Assembly (NCBI GenBank): GCA_965204765.1
Contig: CBDBFG010000004.1
Span: 124,001-188,000, forward strand
Direction: 5' to 3'
Length of the DNA stretch: 64,000 bases
Source of the DNA: CBDBFG01 sp965204765
GTDB lineage: Bacteria; Pseudomonadota; Alphaproteobacteria; Caedimonadales; UBA9215
The notes below the pieces were generated by a model. That model was not told where the DNA came from. It was given only the letters and a program-made list of their open reading frames with translations, and searched no databases. A program made the position numbers and the translations under genes. Below are positions 1-8,821 of the stretch, piece after piece (position 1 is the stretch's first letter; every line of letters starts with the position of its first letter).

Positions 1-266
1 AAACCCATAACCCTTAGTTGAATTAAACCATTTAACAGTACCTACCGCCATTTAAAACATCCTTTTTTATATTTGATAACTAAAGTCGCCTAACTTTTTT
101 ACAGGACTTTCAAATTTTCCATATTTATAGTACCGCAAAAGTAAAAGGTTTCTCTAAACCTCGGCCAGGTTACTGAAATTATATTTTGATTGCAACCTTA
201 AAATACATTCAACCGCAAAACAAAACAAAGCTCTGCATAAATCTTACTACGAAAACTATGAAGATA

Positions 267-1304
267 TTAATGCATACATTCACACTTTATTCCCATACCT
301 AGAACTTTTTGCCAATTATATACGGCAAAGTTTTTATCATTGTCATTATGCGCTACTATCATTCCTAACGGATAGTTTTTCCCTATTATACCAGAATTAA
401 CAGCAATACCATCAGAGTAAGTAGATCCTTTTTTCTCTATTGTTGCTACATAGTTATGATTACCTAATCTATTGTAAACTTTCAGATTACTATTTGCTTG
501 ATTTGAAAGTATAATGAATCCTCCACCACAAGAACATTTATAAATCGCTAAACCTTCACGATCCTTAGTAATATCATCTTTTTGAGCAAAAATATCTAGT
601 AACAAATCACCTCGGTCTATATCGGCATAATATTTTAATATCCCCCTATCTTCATCTGCCATATAAACATAACCATGCTCATCATCAGCTACTATCCCTT
701 CTACGAATCCCTGTATATCTTGTCCTGCAAACTTTCTAACTAATTTTCCATCAATCTTTCCTTGAGTATTAATAAACAATTCGAACTGATGAATATCATG
801 CCTATTAAGCTTAGAACTAACGAAAACATAGAGTTTGCTCTTATTTTTATTATGATACAAACCTAGGCCATATGTTTGTTTAATAAAACCACTAAATATT
901 CTAGAGGCCGTAATCTCTTTCAGATTACCTGTCTCACGATTAATTTCAAAAATCTTTATGGTATTATTCACCCTTTCACCTATAACAAGCAAATCACGAA
1001 CAACTCCATCTTGCAAAATAACATTTTGCCGAACATCTAAATTAACCGCCCTTGGAACAGGTACAAAAAACAAATGATTTCCTTGCATATTCCAAGCATA
1101 TATCCCTCCTGTTTCTAATTTTTTATCATTTCCAAAGATAATTGATTTTTCCGAATCAGTAGGATGGACCCAAATTGCTATATCATCTGCATCCCCAGGA
1201 ACTGACGTTGTATAAAAATCTGGGTAAACAGTATTGTTTGATAATGATGCATAATCTGCACCAATAGCACAATTAATCAACAAACAAATAAATAAAACTA
1301 ACAT
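267..1304 (-). CDS. Exported beta-propeller phytase (3-phytase family)
   Basis: This 345-residue protein has a short N-terminal signal peptide (about residues 1-16, ending near AIGA) followed by one beta-propeller phytase domain. Family hallmarks are DADDIAIWVHP at 38-48, the acidic Ca-binding stretch EGIVADDEHGYVYMADED at 202-219, and DREGLA at 248-253. Beta-propeller phytases bind several Ca ions and remove phosphate from inositol hexakisphosphate (phytate). The length is near that of the family (about 350-380). An AGGGAGG ribosome site lies about 6 bases before the ATG and supports this start. The gene stands alone, with no recognisable gene in the 266 bases downstream or the 700 bases upstream. 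Export suggests it acts in the periplasm or outside the cell, which could mean on host phytate; that last step is inference. Family assignment is strong. Confidence 0.88.
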   Translation of the reverse strand: MLVLFICLLINCAIGADYASLSNNTVYPDFYTTSVPGDADDIAIWVHPTDSEKSIIFGNDKKLETGGIYAWNMQGNHLFFVPVPRAVNLDVRQNVILQDGVVRDLLVIGERVNNTIKIFEINRETGNLKEITASRIFSGFIKQTYGLGLYHNKNKSKLYVFVSSKLNRHDIHQFELFINTQGKIDGKLVRKFAGQDIQGFVEGIVADDEHGYVYMADEDRGILKYYADIDRGDLLLDIFAQKDDITKDREGLAIYKCSCGGGFIILSNQANSNLKVYNRLGNHNYVATIEKKGSTYSDGIAVNSGIIGKNYPLGMIVAHNDNDKNFAVYNWQKVLGMGIKCECMH

Positions 1305-1509
1305 TGATGCCTCCCTGTTTTGCCAGCAAGAAAAACTTATTACCTTGCCACATTTAGTAAGTACTACTAAATTTTAATAACTTAACGATTATTAATAGTA
1401 CACTAAGTTAGCATATTATAACGTGATTTGCAGTATTTATTCTTGTACATGGTGTATGCAAATTATGTACCCAAACAATAATACTATTAATAATTTTTTA
1501 TTGTTGTGG

Positions 1510-1745
1510 CTATTGATACAAATTATCAGAGTCAATCAGCGCCAAAAGCATTAAATTTACTATAGCAAATGAAACTGATACACCTTCACTACTTAACTTT
1601 CTCTCTTTAACTACGGAACCATCAGCGATATAGAAAAAATTAACTCTCGTTAGCATTGCATAATAAAATCCTGTTATCTACAAGCAAAGAATAGATCCCT
1701 GTCACATTGCCTGCAGATAAAAACTGTCCCAACACAAATCATTAG
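1510..1745 (-). pseudogene. Decayed duplicate of the bamB C-terminal segment
   Basis: Read on the minus strand, this stretch aligns by eye over about 230 bases with the 3' end of the bamB locus at 6670-6900 (about three quarters identical). Shared blocks include LLVDNRILLCNAN and, after one indel, DGSVVKE followed by NLYQ and a stop at 1510-1512. An indel near 1645-1655 puts stops in the first frame. Homology fades beyond about 1745, so only the last propeller blade is present. At the position where bamB has lost a base, this copy is still in frame. It is a non-functional duplication or recombination remnant, 5 kb from its parent and in the same orientation. Confidence 0.75.
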
Positions 1746-1930
1746 AAAATTTTATAGAAGAACAATAAATAATTTAACACTCTTCAACAGTTATTAATAC
1801 TCCAGCCATCATCACGATTACCGCTCCATAATAACAGAAAAACTAATAATATTTACCCAAATGACATGCGAATCATACAATCACAATGCGATAAACTGTA
1901 TATAATTTAACCGATCACAGCATTAAAGAT

Positions 1931-1946
1931 TGTTTCACGTGAAACA
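1931..1946. promoter_or_regulatory. parS site (perfect)
   Basis: TGTTTCACGTGAAACA is the exact 16-bp ParB-binding palindrome used by most bacterial chromosomes. It lies just downstream of the parB stop codon. ParB loads here to build the partition complex acted on by ParA. Confidence 0.95.
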
Positions 1947-2027
1947 ATCAGAAACTTAAAGTAACATAAGAATATTATTGTATATCATCAAGGATCAAAC
2001 GTATCCGGAAAATCAAATTGTCGTTAT

Positions 2028-2963
2028 TTATATCTTAAGAAAATTATTCATAAAAACATCTAAATCATCCATACTATTAAAATGGATCTTGATCTCTCCA
2101 CCATTATTTTTGTTTAAAGTAACTTTAGTTTTCATACGCAATATTCTTGTGATATCTCGCTCTATACTGGCAATGTCTTCATTAATCTCCATATCGTGAC
2201 TTAATTTGATCACGGTACCTTCTGTAGCTGATTTGCCATCAGATTTATTATCAACCTTCTTTGTTTTGCCCTGAATATTAGCAACCAAAGTCTCTGTTTG
2301 ACGAACGTTCAAATTATCACGGATCACTTCTTGTAAAACTAAATCTATCTGCTTACAATTTATTAAAGCCCTGGCATGACCAACCGATATTTTGCCACTA
2401 GCCAATAATAATTGGGCCGATTTAGGCAAATTTAACAAACGCAAAATGTTAGCTACATGACTTCTGCTTTTACCTACTATCTGCGCTATATTCTCCTGGG
2501 TATAATTAAATTCTTCTATTAACCTTTCATAACCGTTTGCCTCTTCTAATGGATCTAAATCATGACGCTGCACATTCTCAATAATTCCATTAACCAAAGC
2601 TTGCTTGTCAGTAACATCAGTTATAATGATTGGAACTTTCTTTAGGTTCAAATTTTTTGCTGCGCGCCATCTTCTTTCACCGGCTACAATTTCATAGATA
2701 GAATTATTGTATTTATCTTTTTTACTACTTTTCCTGACAATAATAGGCTGTAAAATCCCATTTTCTTTAATGGAATTGGATAACTCTAGCAATTCTTGTT
2801 CATCAAAATTCTTCCTTGGCTGCATCCTACCAGGTTGCAATAAGTTAATCGATAATGTAGTAATACCACCACTTGAATCAATTGAAGAGGATAGATCCTG
2901 ATCTCCAAACAATGTTTTCAACCCTCTACCGAGAGGATCATTAACGTTATCATGCTGCGACAT
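2028..2963 (-). CDS. parB: Chromosome-partitioning protein ParB
   Basis: ParB binds parS, spreads as a CTP-dependent clamp, and works with ParA to segregate the origin region. The protein is about 311 residues and begins MSQHDNVNDPLGRGLKTLFG. It has an N-terminal ParB/Srx-type domain with the motifs PRKNFDEQELLELSNSI and GERRWRAAK, a central helix-turn-helix region around YTQENIAQIVGKSRSHVANI, and a C-terminal dimerisation domain. I chose the ATG at 2963 because GGGAG lies about 7 bases before it; the gene then overlaps the end of parA by 14 bases, implying translational coupling. An upstream in-frame start at 2984 is less likely. parS sites lie just downstream and inside the neighbouring rsmG. 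Confidence 0.95.
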   Translation of the reverse strand: MSQHDNVNDPLGRGLKTLFGDQDLSSSIDSSGGITTLSINLLQPGRMQPRKNFDEQELLELSNSIKENGILQPIIVRKSSKKDKYNNSIYEIVAGERRWRAAKNLNLKKVPIIITDVTDKQALVNGIIENVQRHDLDPLEEANGYERLIEEFNYTQENIAQIVGKSRSHVANILRLLNLPKSAQLLLASGKISVGHARALINCKQIDLVLQEVIRDNLNVRQTETLVANIQGKTKKVDNKSDGKSATEGTVIKLSHDMEINEDIASIERDITRILRMKTKVTLNKNNGGEIKIHFNSMDDLDVFMNNFLKI

Positions 2964-3729
2964 TATTTTCTCCCTGTTTACCAATAATTTCCGATACTAA
3001 CCCCATATACGCAAGAGATCCTGGTGATTTCACATCATAAATCAACACTGGTAAACCATGGGAAGGTGACTCAGAAACCTTAACATTCCTAGGAATAATG
3101 GTCTTAAAAACCTTTTTACCCATAAACTTTCTAACATCGCTGACCACGAAATCACACAAGCTACTCCTTGCATCATACATCGTTAAAACGGCACCCAGTA
3201 TATCCAGATAAGGATTAAGATATTTTTTAACATTATCTATCGTTTCTAATAGCTGCTTTAATCCTTCGAGTGCGTAATATTCACACTGCAACGGTATTAA
3301 AACAGAATGAGAAGCAGAAAGGGCATTAACGGTTAACAAACTTAGTGCAGGCGGGCAATCTATTATAATATAATCATAATCATTTTTAATACCCTCTAGG
3401 GATTGTTGCAAACAATATTGTTTATTATGTACATTTGCAAACTCCTGATCAAAAGCGGCTAAAGACGGCGAAGAACTAATTAGGGACAAATTAGGAATTG
3501 GAGTATCTAACAAACATTCCTTAATCGACTTATGCTTCGACAAAACCTCGTACACACCAAAGTTTTCCTGAGTATTATACACCCCCACTCCAGTAGAAGC
3601 ATTGCCCTGAGGATCAAAATCTATCAACAAAACCTTTTCATCCACTGCTGCCAAAGCTGTTGCGACATTAACAGCAGTAGTAGTCTTCCCCACTCCACCT
3701 TTCTGATTTGCAACTGATATAACTTGCAT
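2950..3729 (-). CDS. parA: Chromosome-partitioning ATPase ParA
   Basis: ParA is a deviant-Walker ATPase that forms a nucleoid-bound gradient driving ParB-parS movement. The roughly 259-residue protein starts MQVISVANQKGGVGKTTT, with the deviant Walker A KGGVGKT at residues 10-16. It also shows LLIDFDPQGNAS (Walker A') and IIIDCPPALSLLT (Walker B). Two ATGs are adjacent. The second, at 3729, has an AGGAG five bases upstream and is preferred over the one at 3732. The gene sits between rsmG and parB in the usual alphaproteobacterial order, probably as one operon with rho. Confidence 0.96.
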   Translation of the reverse strand: MQVISVANQKGGVGKTTTAVNVATALAAVDEKVLLIDFDPQGNASTGVGVYNTQENFGVYEVLSKHKSIKECLLDTPIPNLSLISSSPSLAAFDQEFANVHNKQYCLQQSLEGIKNDYDYIIIDCPPALSLLTVNALSASHSVLIPLQCEYYALEGLKQLLETIDNVKKYLNPYLDILGAVLTMYDARSSLCDFVVSDVRKFMGKKVFKTIIPRNVKVSESPSHGLPVLIYDVKSPGSLAYMGLVSEIIGKQGENNVAA

Positions 3730-3741
3730 CATGTCTCCTAA

Positions 3742-4362
3742 CTAGAATAAAGGCCTAATATCACTAACTCTCAAAATAACAGAATCAATTGATGTTATAC
3801 TACCTTTTTTCTGAAAAGTCATCCCCCAACATTTTAAAGCTTCATTTATTTCATAACTGTAGTTTTTACCTTTTAAAAACAAACAACAGCCATCAGGTGA
3901 TAATTTTTGATAAGATAACGATAAAAGATCAGATAAAGATGCCAAAGCTCTCGACACGATTACATCTACTTTGTCATCAAAATTATTAATATCTCCCTCA
4001 AAAATATGAACAGACAAATCTGCCTCACGGGCAACACATCTTAAAAAAGATGCTTTTCTACCGTCACGCTCTATTAATATTATGTTACGACAACCTAAAA
4101 TGGACAAGATCATACCAGGAAACCCAGCACCAGAACCAAAATCAACAATTTTTGCATTTCTATCATCAATCAAATCGATAAGTTGGGCACTATCCAAAAA
4201 ATGCCGGCGATAAACATCATCGATACCAGAACGAGAAATTAAATTTATCTTCTTTTGCCACTTCAATAACAAGTTATAATAAATATCAAACTTCTCTAAT
4301 GTTTCACGTGAAACATTTCCACCAAGATACTCCAGAAATGCACGCTTATCTCCATGATACAT
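3742..4362 (-). CDS. rsmG: 16S rRNA m7G527 methyltransferase RsmG (GidB)
   Basis: RsmG methylates N7 of G527 in 16S rRNA using S-adenosylmethionine. The 206-residue protein shows the family SAM-binding motif VDFGSGAGFPGMILSIL, then LIERDGRKASFL and VSRALASL. The N-terminal sequence NVSRET is encoded by an embedded parS site (4300-4315), a pattern known in many gidB genes. The start lies 3 bases after the rho stop, with no clear ribosome site, so translation is probably coupled to rho. mnmG, the usual upstream neighbour, is absent; rho takes its place. Confidence 0.95.
   Translation of the reverse strand: MYHGDKRAFLEYLGGNVSRETLEKFDIYYNLLLKWQKKINLISRSGIDDVYRRHFLDSAQLIDLIDDRNAKIVDFGSGAGFPGMILSILGCRNIILIERDGRKASFLRCVAREADLSVHIFEGDINNFDDKVDVIVSRALASLSDLLSLSYQKLSPDGCCLFLKGKNYSYEINEALKCWGMTFQKKGSITSIDSVILRVSDIRPLF
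4300..4315. promoter_or_regulatory. parS site (perfect) inside rsmG
   Basis: TGTTTCACGTGAAACA, identical to the site at 1931, lies within the 5' part of rsmG and encodes NVSRET on the minus strand. It is one of the ParB loading sites of this origin-proximal region. Confidence 0.95.
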
Positions 4363-4365
4363 CTA

Positions 4366-5622
4366 TTAAGAATTCATAGATTCAAAAAAATCTGCGTTAC
4401 TTTTACTCTGTGATAATTTACCCAATAAAAATTCCATGCTATCACTTACCCCCATAGGGTTTAGAACTTTTCTTAGAATCCAAATCTTCGACAACTCTGA
4501 TTTATCTATTAACAGATCTTCTTTTCTCGTACCAGATTTATTGATATCAACCGCAGGAAAGACTCTTTTCTCTGCTAATTTTCTATCCAAGACTATTTCT
4601 GCATTACCAGTACCTTTAAACTCTTCAAATATTACCTCATCCATACGAGAACCAGTCTCAACCAATGCTGTTGAAATAATAGTTAAAGAACCACCATTTT
4701 CTATATTACGCGCGGCACCAAAAAATCTCTTTGGTCTTTGTAGGGCATTAGCATCAACCCCTCCTGTTAAAACCTTACCAGAAGAAGGAATCACTGTATT
4801 ATAAGCACGAGCAAGACGGGTAATATTATCTAATAGAATAACCACATCCTTTTTATGCTCTACCAATCTTTTGGCTTTTTCTATGACCATTTCTGCTACT
4901 TGCACATGCCTATTGGCTGGCTCATCAAATGTAGAACTCACAACTTCCCCATGTACAAATCTTTCCATATCTGTAACCTCTTCGGGACGCTCATCTATCA
5001 ATAATACTATCAAGTGAACATCAGGGTAGTTCTTTTCTATAGATTTTGCGATTCTCTGCAACATCAATGTTTTACCAGAACGAGGAGGAGCTGTAATTAA
5101 TGCCCTCTGTCCTTTACCTAAAGGCGCAACTATATTAATCACTCTAGTCGTCAAATCTTTATTGTTAGGGTCATCTACTTCCAGATTGATCCTATGCTCT
5201 GGATAAAGAGGTGTAAGATTATCAAAATTAATCCTATGCTTGATTTTATCAGGCTTTTCTCCATTCACCTTATCGACCTTATTAATAGCGAAATACCGTT
5301 CACTATCCCTCGGAGATCTCATTGTCCCGACCACGGTATCTCCCGTCCTAATACCTAATCTTCTAATCTGATTCGGAGAAACATAGACATCATCAGGCCC
5401 TGGCAAATAATTTGCCTCAGCAGAACGTAAAAAACCAAAACCATCCTGTAATACTTCCAAAGTACCTTCACCAGTAATTGGAATATCTTGCTCAGCCAAC
5501 TTCTTTAAAATAGCAAAAATAAGGTCCTGCTTACGCAAAGAACCAGCATTTTCTACTTTATGCTCCTCTGCTATAAGCAATAGCTCTTCTGGAGATTTTA
5601 ACTTTAAATCTTTTAAATTCAT
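4366..5622 (-). CDS. rho: Transcription termination factor Rho
   Basis: Rho is the hexameric RNA helicase that terminates transcription at C-rich unstructured RNA. The protein is 418 residues, the normal length. It has the N-terminal Rho helical region (1-45), the cold-shock-like RNA-binding domain (GTLEVLQDGFGFLRS, about 53-67), the Walker A APPRSGKT at 178-185, the Walker B VILLDNITR and the Q/R-loop region. It is followed by rsmG, parA and parB on the same strand. A terminator-like hairpin lies about 85 bases before the start codon, which may reflect control of rho by attenuation in its leader; that point is inference. Confidence 0.97.
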   Translation of the reverse strand: MNLKDLKLKSPEELLLIAEEHKVENAGSLRKQDLIFAILKKLAEQDIPITGEGTLEVLQDGFGFLRSAEANYLPGPDDVYVSPNQIRRLGIRTGDTVVGTMRSPRDSERYFAINKVDKVNGEKPDKIKHRINFDNLTPLYPEHRINLEVDDPNNKDLTTRVINIVAPLGKGQRALITAPPRSGKTLMLQRIAKSIEKNYPDVHLIVLLIDERPEEVTDMERFVHGEVVSSTFDEPANRHVQVAEMVIEKAKRLVEHKKDVVILLDNITRLARAYNTVIPSSGKVLTGGVDANALQRPKRFFGAARNIENGGSLTIISTALVETGSRMDEVIFEEFKGTGNAEIVLDRKLAEKRVFPAVDINKSGTRKEDLLIDKSELSKIWILRKVLNPMGVSDSMEFLLGKLSQSKSNADFFESMNS

Positions 5623-5702
5623 TAGTATTCTACTCTAAGGTTAGGTTTGATGAAATTGGACGGCCACTAAGACTTATACAACTAAATTGGTTCTAGTACA
5701 AT

Positions 5703-5727
5703 AAAAAAATAGAGCATGGCTCTATTT
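5703..5727 (-). terminator. Intrinsic terminator-like hairpin in the rho leader
   Basis: A perfect 9-bp stem (AAATAGAGC with GCTCTATTT, loop of 3) is followed on the minus strand by a run of seven T. No minus-strand gene lies between it and the plus-strand gene that starts at 5859. It therefore most likely sits in the 5' untranslated leader of rho, about 85 bases before the start codon. Confidence 0.6.
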
Positions 5728-5858
5728 AATACTCACCAAGTAAATGTTATGTATAGATAGAAAAATAAATATACATTTTAAGTAATTGGTACTGTATAAT
5801 GAAATAAACATTAATATGATTATTTCAAAGTTAATAATTTAAGTAGGACATTAATGCT

Positions 5859-6584
5859 ATGCGTAACGTAGTGCTATATTTCTTGGCAATAACAATTAAA
5901 GTGCAGAACCTTGCTTACTGCGATTCTTTAATAAAATACAATGATCTAAAGGATATATTATCTTCCACCCCTAAATACATAGTACGCGAGCAAAGAAAAA
6001 ACTATCGTGCCCACTCTGGTGTTATCCCTTATACAATATACAAAGGCAAGGCATATATCGCACTAGGCAAAGAAATTGATGTAGAGGAATGGTCAGAATT
6101 TGGTGGTAGAAATAAACAAGATGATCCAAATTTTCTTGCTACGCTACAAAGAGAACTATATGAAGAAACAGCTGGGCTATATATGTTACCACTAGAACAT
6201 TTACGTTCTACAAATACTTACTATATTTACAGAGATAAAGCAGACAAAAGAACTGAAGTTGTATATGCATTTGTATTAATGCAAAAAATTATTACGGCAA
6301 AAAAATTTAAATTTGCCAGAAAACATAAAACTAATAAAGCTTTCAAAGAAAAGACCGATATAATGTGGATAGATGCTCAGTCTTTATTAAACGTCATTCG
6401 TAATAAACGTTCCAAACCAAGATCTATATTAATCTCCTCTATAAGATCAAAGAAAAGAAAGATAAAACTTAGAAAGTTTTTTATGATAGATCTTATATAT
6501 ACTAAAGAAATAAGACCAGTACTAAAAGCAATAATCAGACAATCAATGGCAAAATCCAATTTTCCAAGGGCAAAGAAAACTTAA
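5859..6584 (+). CDS. Exported Nudix-like hydrolase
   Basis: The 241-residue protein starts with a hydrophobic stretch resembling a signal peptide (about 1-22, MRNVVLYFLAITIKV...AYC). A Nudix fold follows, with the box at 82-107: GG at 82-83, then RELYEE at 98-103 and T-A-G-L. The box fits GX5EX7REUXEEXGU only loosely, with one extra residue before the final Gly and no clear first Glu, so activity needs testing. Nudix enzymes cleave nucleoside diphosphates linked to another group. The C-terminal third is strongly basic (KKRKIKLRKF region). The gene stands alone between divergent rho and convergent bamB. An AGGA about 10 bases before the ATG supports the start. The substrate is unknown. Confidence 0.7.
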   Translation: MRNVVLYFLAITIKVQNLAYCDSLIKYNDLKDILSSTPKYIVREQRKNYRAHSGVIPYTIYKGKAYIALGKEIDVEEWSEFGGRNKQDDPNFLATLQRELYEETAGLYMLPLEHLRSTNTYYIYRDKADKRTEVVYAFVLMQKIITAKKFKFARKHKTNKAFKEKTDIMWIDAQSLLNVIRNKRSKPRSILISSIRSKKRKIKLRKFFMIDLIYTKEIRPVLKAIIRQSMAKSNFPRAKKT

Positions 6585-6669
6585 AACATAAATACTGGAA
6601 CAAAAAGATTATTAACTTTGGAGCATTTCTACGACGGCAGGCACGACCTCAACTATGTGTAGCTTCAGA

Positions 6670-7913
6670 TTATTTATACAAATATAAATTACCAGAATCA
6701 GCAAGCACCAAAAGCATCGAATTTACTACAGCAGGGGAAACCGATATGCTTTCATTACTTAGTTTGATCTCTTTCACTACAAAACCATCAACAATAGAGA
6801 AAAAAACTAGCTTACCGTTAGAATTGCATAATAAAATTCTATTATCTACAAGCACAGGGAGGTCCAAGCCACATCGCCTGCGGATAAAGACTTTACCCAA
6901 CACAATTCACCAGAATCCTTATGCAAACAAACAAGCTGATTATCCAAATTTACCAAAAACAAGTATTGTCCAGATAACACGGGAGTCTTCACACTACCTA
7001 TAGCCTTTTGCCATACAACTTCACCTGAGGATATATTAAATACCTTCAATAAACCACTTTTACTTACGACAAAAACCTTCTCTCCACTTATTACAGGCGT
7101 CGCGATGATATGTGATATATCGCCCAGAGGATCAAAAGAAGATGCGTTATCCAAATTACCAGACCAAACATGATCACCATTATTATGACGCAAAGCGTAA
7201 ACCTCGCCAGAAGAATAAGGCACTATTACCACATCATTATTAATCACCGGATGAATGCCACCCAATAGCCCCAAACCTTCTATTAAACCAGAATGATTCC
7301 ACACATTTCGGCCATCAGTATGATCTATAACCTCGATCTGATTATTAATATTAACTACAAAAAAATAATTCCCAAAAACCAAAGGAGCAGCACGAACGGG
7401 AGCATTTAACTTGAAAGACCTTGTAAGACTACCACTATTAGCATCTATTTTTAATACATGAGCATCCGCAGAAGAAACAAAAACACTACCATTATGATAA
7501 CTAATACCTCCAGCAACACCTTTGGCTTCAACATTGGCCTTGATAGACCACAATCTTTTTCCATCCTGCAAATTAAGACAAGAAACCAAACCATTAGAAT
7601 CCATAGCTACAATTTTTGAATCAAAAACTATCACACTATTAAGAATTTTTCTTCCACTACTAACCCCTGCTCCTACTGAAACTTTCCAAATTCTGCGCAA
7701 ATCCTTATTCAACTTGAAATGACCATTAGAACGGTTAGACCATTCACGATTAGCCAACGGCGCTGGTAAAGTCACTGTTTTAGATGAATTAATTTGAGCA
7801 GCAAGCCCAATATCGTTTAATACAATAGAGTTCCGTTTCCCCGATAAAGGTATTTTTTGCTTTTTTATACAAGAAGACAACAGAACAAGGGACAGCAAAA
7901 ACAAATACTTCAT
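6670..7913 (-). pseudogene. bamB: bamB, outer membrane assembly lipoprotein, with a frameshift
   Basis: BamB is the beta-propeller lipoprotein of the BAM complex that inserts outer-membrane proteins. The reading frame begins MKYLFLLSLVLLSSC with a clear lipobox (LSSC). It runs through several PQQ-type blades (GKRLWSIKA, VWQKAIGS, ELCWVKSL) and then stops early at 6846-6848. The rest of the protein (PVLVDNRILLCNSN ... DSGNLYLYK) continues in another frame to a stop at 6670. One base appears missing near 6855-6865; a decayed duplicate at 1510-1745 retains the frame there. The ATG at 7913 is preferred to a TTG at 7922. The YfgM-like gene just upstream is the usual partner. It is either a real pseudogene or a one-base sequence error. 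Confidence 0.8.
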
Positions 7914-7922
7914 GACAATCAA

Positions 7923-8528
7923 CTATACGGTATCCATCAAAGCCTTAGCGCGCAACTTTGATCCATCAGAAAAATTTTTACCCTTTAATATACTCAACCA
8001 AATATCCCGTGATTGGTCTTTATTATTAAACTTTAAGTGAACAAGAGCTTTTAACTCTAATGCGTAAGAATATAACAAGCTATTTGTAGGTATTTTACTT
8101 AGTTGCTCTAATATTGACAACCTATTATTGGAATTAATCTTTGATAACACTGATTTAATCAAAGCTAATTCACGATAAAAACTACTAAAAGAGTGATCCT
8201 TCACTATATTGTCCAATAATTTGCTATTTTTACCGCTCTTTACTGCCTCAAATATTCCCAATAATTTGTAACCACCAGAGTATGTATTCACTACCTCAGA
8301 CAAGTCTCCCTCTAAACCAGAGGAAAGCTGTTGTGCAAATCTTTCATAAAGCAGTGTTTGAGAATGAAGCTTGTTTTGCTGATAATTATGCCAAAACAAA
8401 TAAATAGTAATGAAAGATAAAATACCTATAAATATGGACACTACCCAATTACCATATCTACTCCAAAGACCTAATATTTGGTCTCGGCGCACATCTTCTT
8501 TTACTTCTTCTATAAAATTATCATTCAT
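7923..8528 (-). CDS. YfgM-like membrane-anchored TPR protein
   Basis: This 201-residue protein has an N-terminal cytoplasmic tail (NFIEEVKEDVRRDQ), one transmembrane helix at about residues 28-48 (WVVSIFIGILSFITIYLFW), and a periplasmic helical domain of the TPR_21/YfgM type. YfgM-like proteins are thought to help periplasmic chaperones near the SecYEG translocon. The bamB start lies about 9 bases after the stop, the usual YfgM-BamB pairing. der, which often follows bamB, is absent. Its upstream region (8529-8821) is divergent with mfd and should hold promoters for both genes. Confidence 0.8.
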   Translation of the reverse strand: MNDNFIEEVKEDVRRDQILGLWSRYGNWVVSIFIGILSFITIYLFWHNYQQNKLHSQTLLYERFAQQLSSGLEGDLSEVVNTYSGGYKLLGIFEAVKSGKNSKLLDNIVKDHSFSSFYRELALIKSVLSKINSNNRLSILEQLSKIPTNSLLYSYALELKALVHLKFNNKDQSRDIWLSILKGKNFSDGSKLRAKALMDTV

Positions 8529-8821
8529 TATCTAACATCTAAATCCCAGCATCGTATTCTAACTTCTCTCATATCAAATAGCAATGCTTTTTTTATATCA
8601 ATATCACTTCAAACAGCTACAAAACATTATAATCAAAGCAAACAGTTATGCAATCATTAATAACATCAATTTTATGCGTCTTGAGTAACTACACATTGTA
8701 TAACCTACAACAAGAAAATCAAATATTACTAATTACCAACAAATGTTTTATACCATCTCTCAACTGAACATGTTATTTAATATAAGAAACACAAATTGTT
8801 ATAAGAAACCAAGTAATAAAT

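Larger units (their letters stand above)
1305..2027. other. Gene-poor interval with a decayed bamB fragment and a parS site
   Basis: About 720 bases separate the phytase start from the parB stop without an intact gene. It holds a degenerate copy of the bamB 3' end (1510-1745) and one perfect parS palindrome (1931-1946), both listed separately. The remainder is AT-rich; I see no tRNA and no convincing terminator. Confidence 0.6.

Noticed and set aside
1978..2199. Plus-strand open frame over the parB 3' end
   Set aside because: Antisense to a clear parB; no ribosome site and no family features.
8647..8766. 39-codon open frame between the yfgM-like gene and mfd
   Set aside because: No ribosome site; lies in the divergent promoter region.
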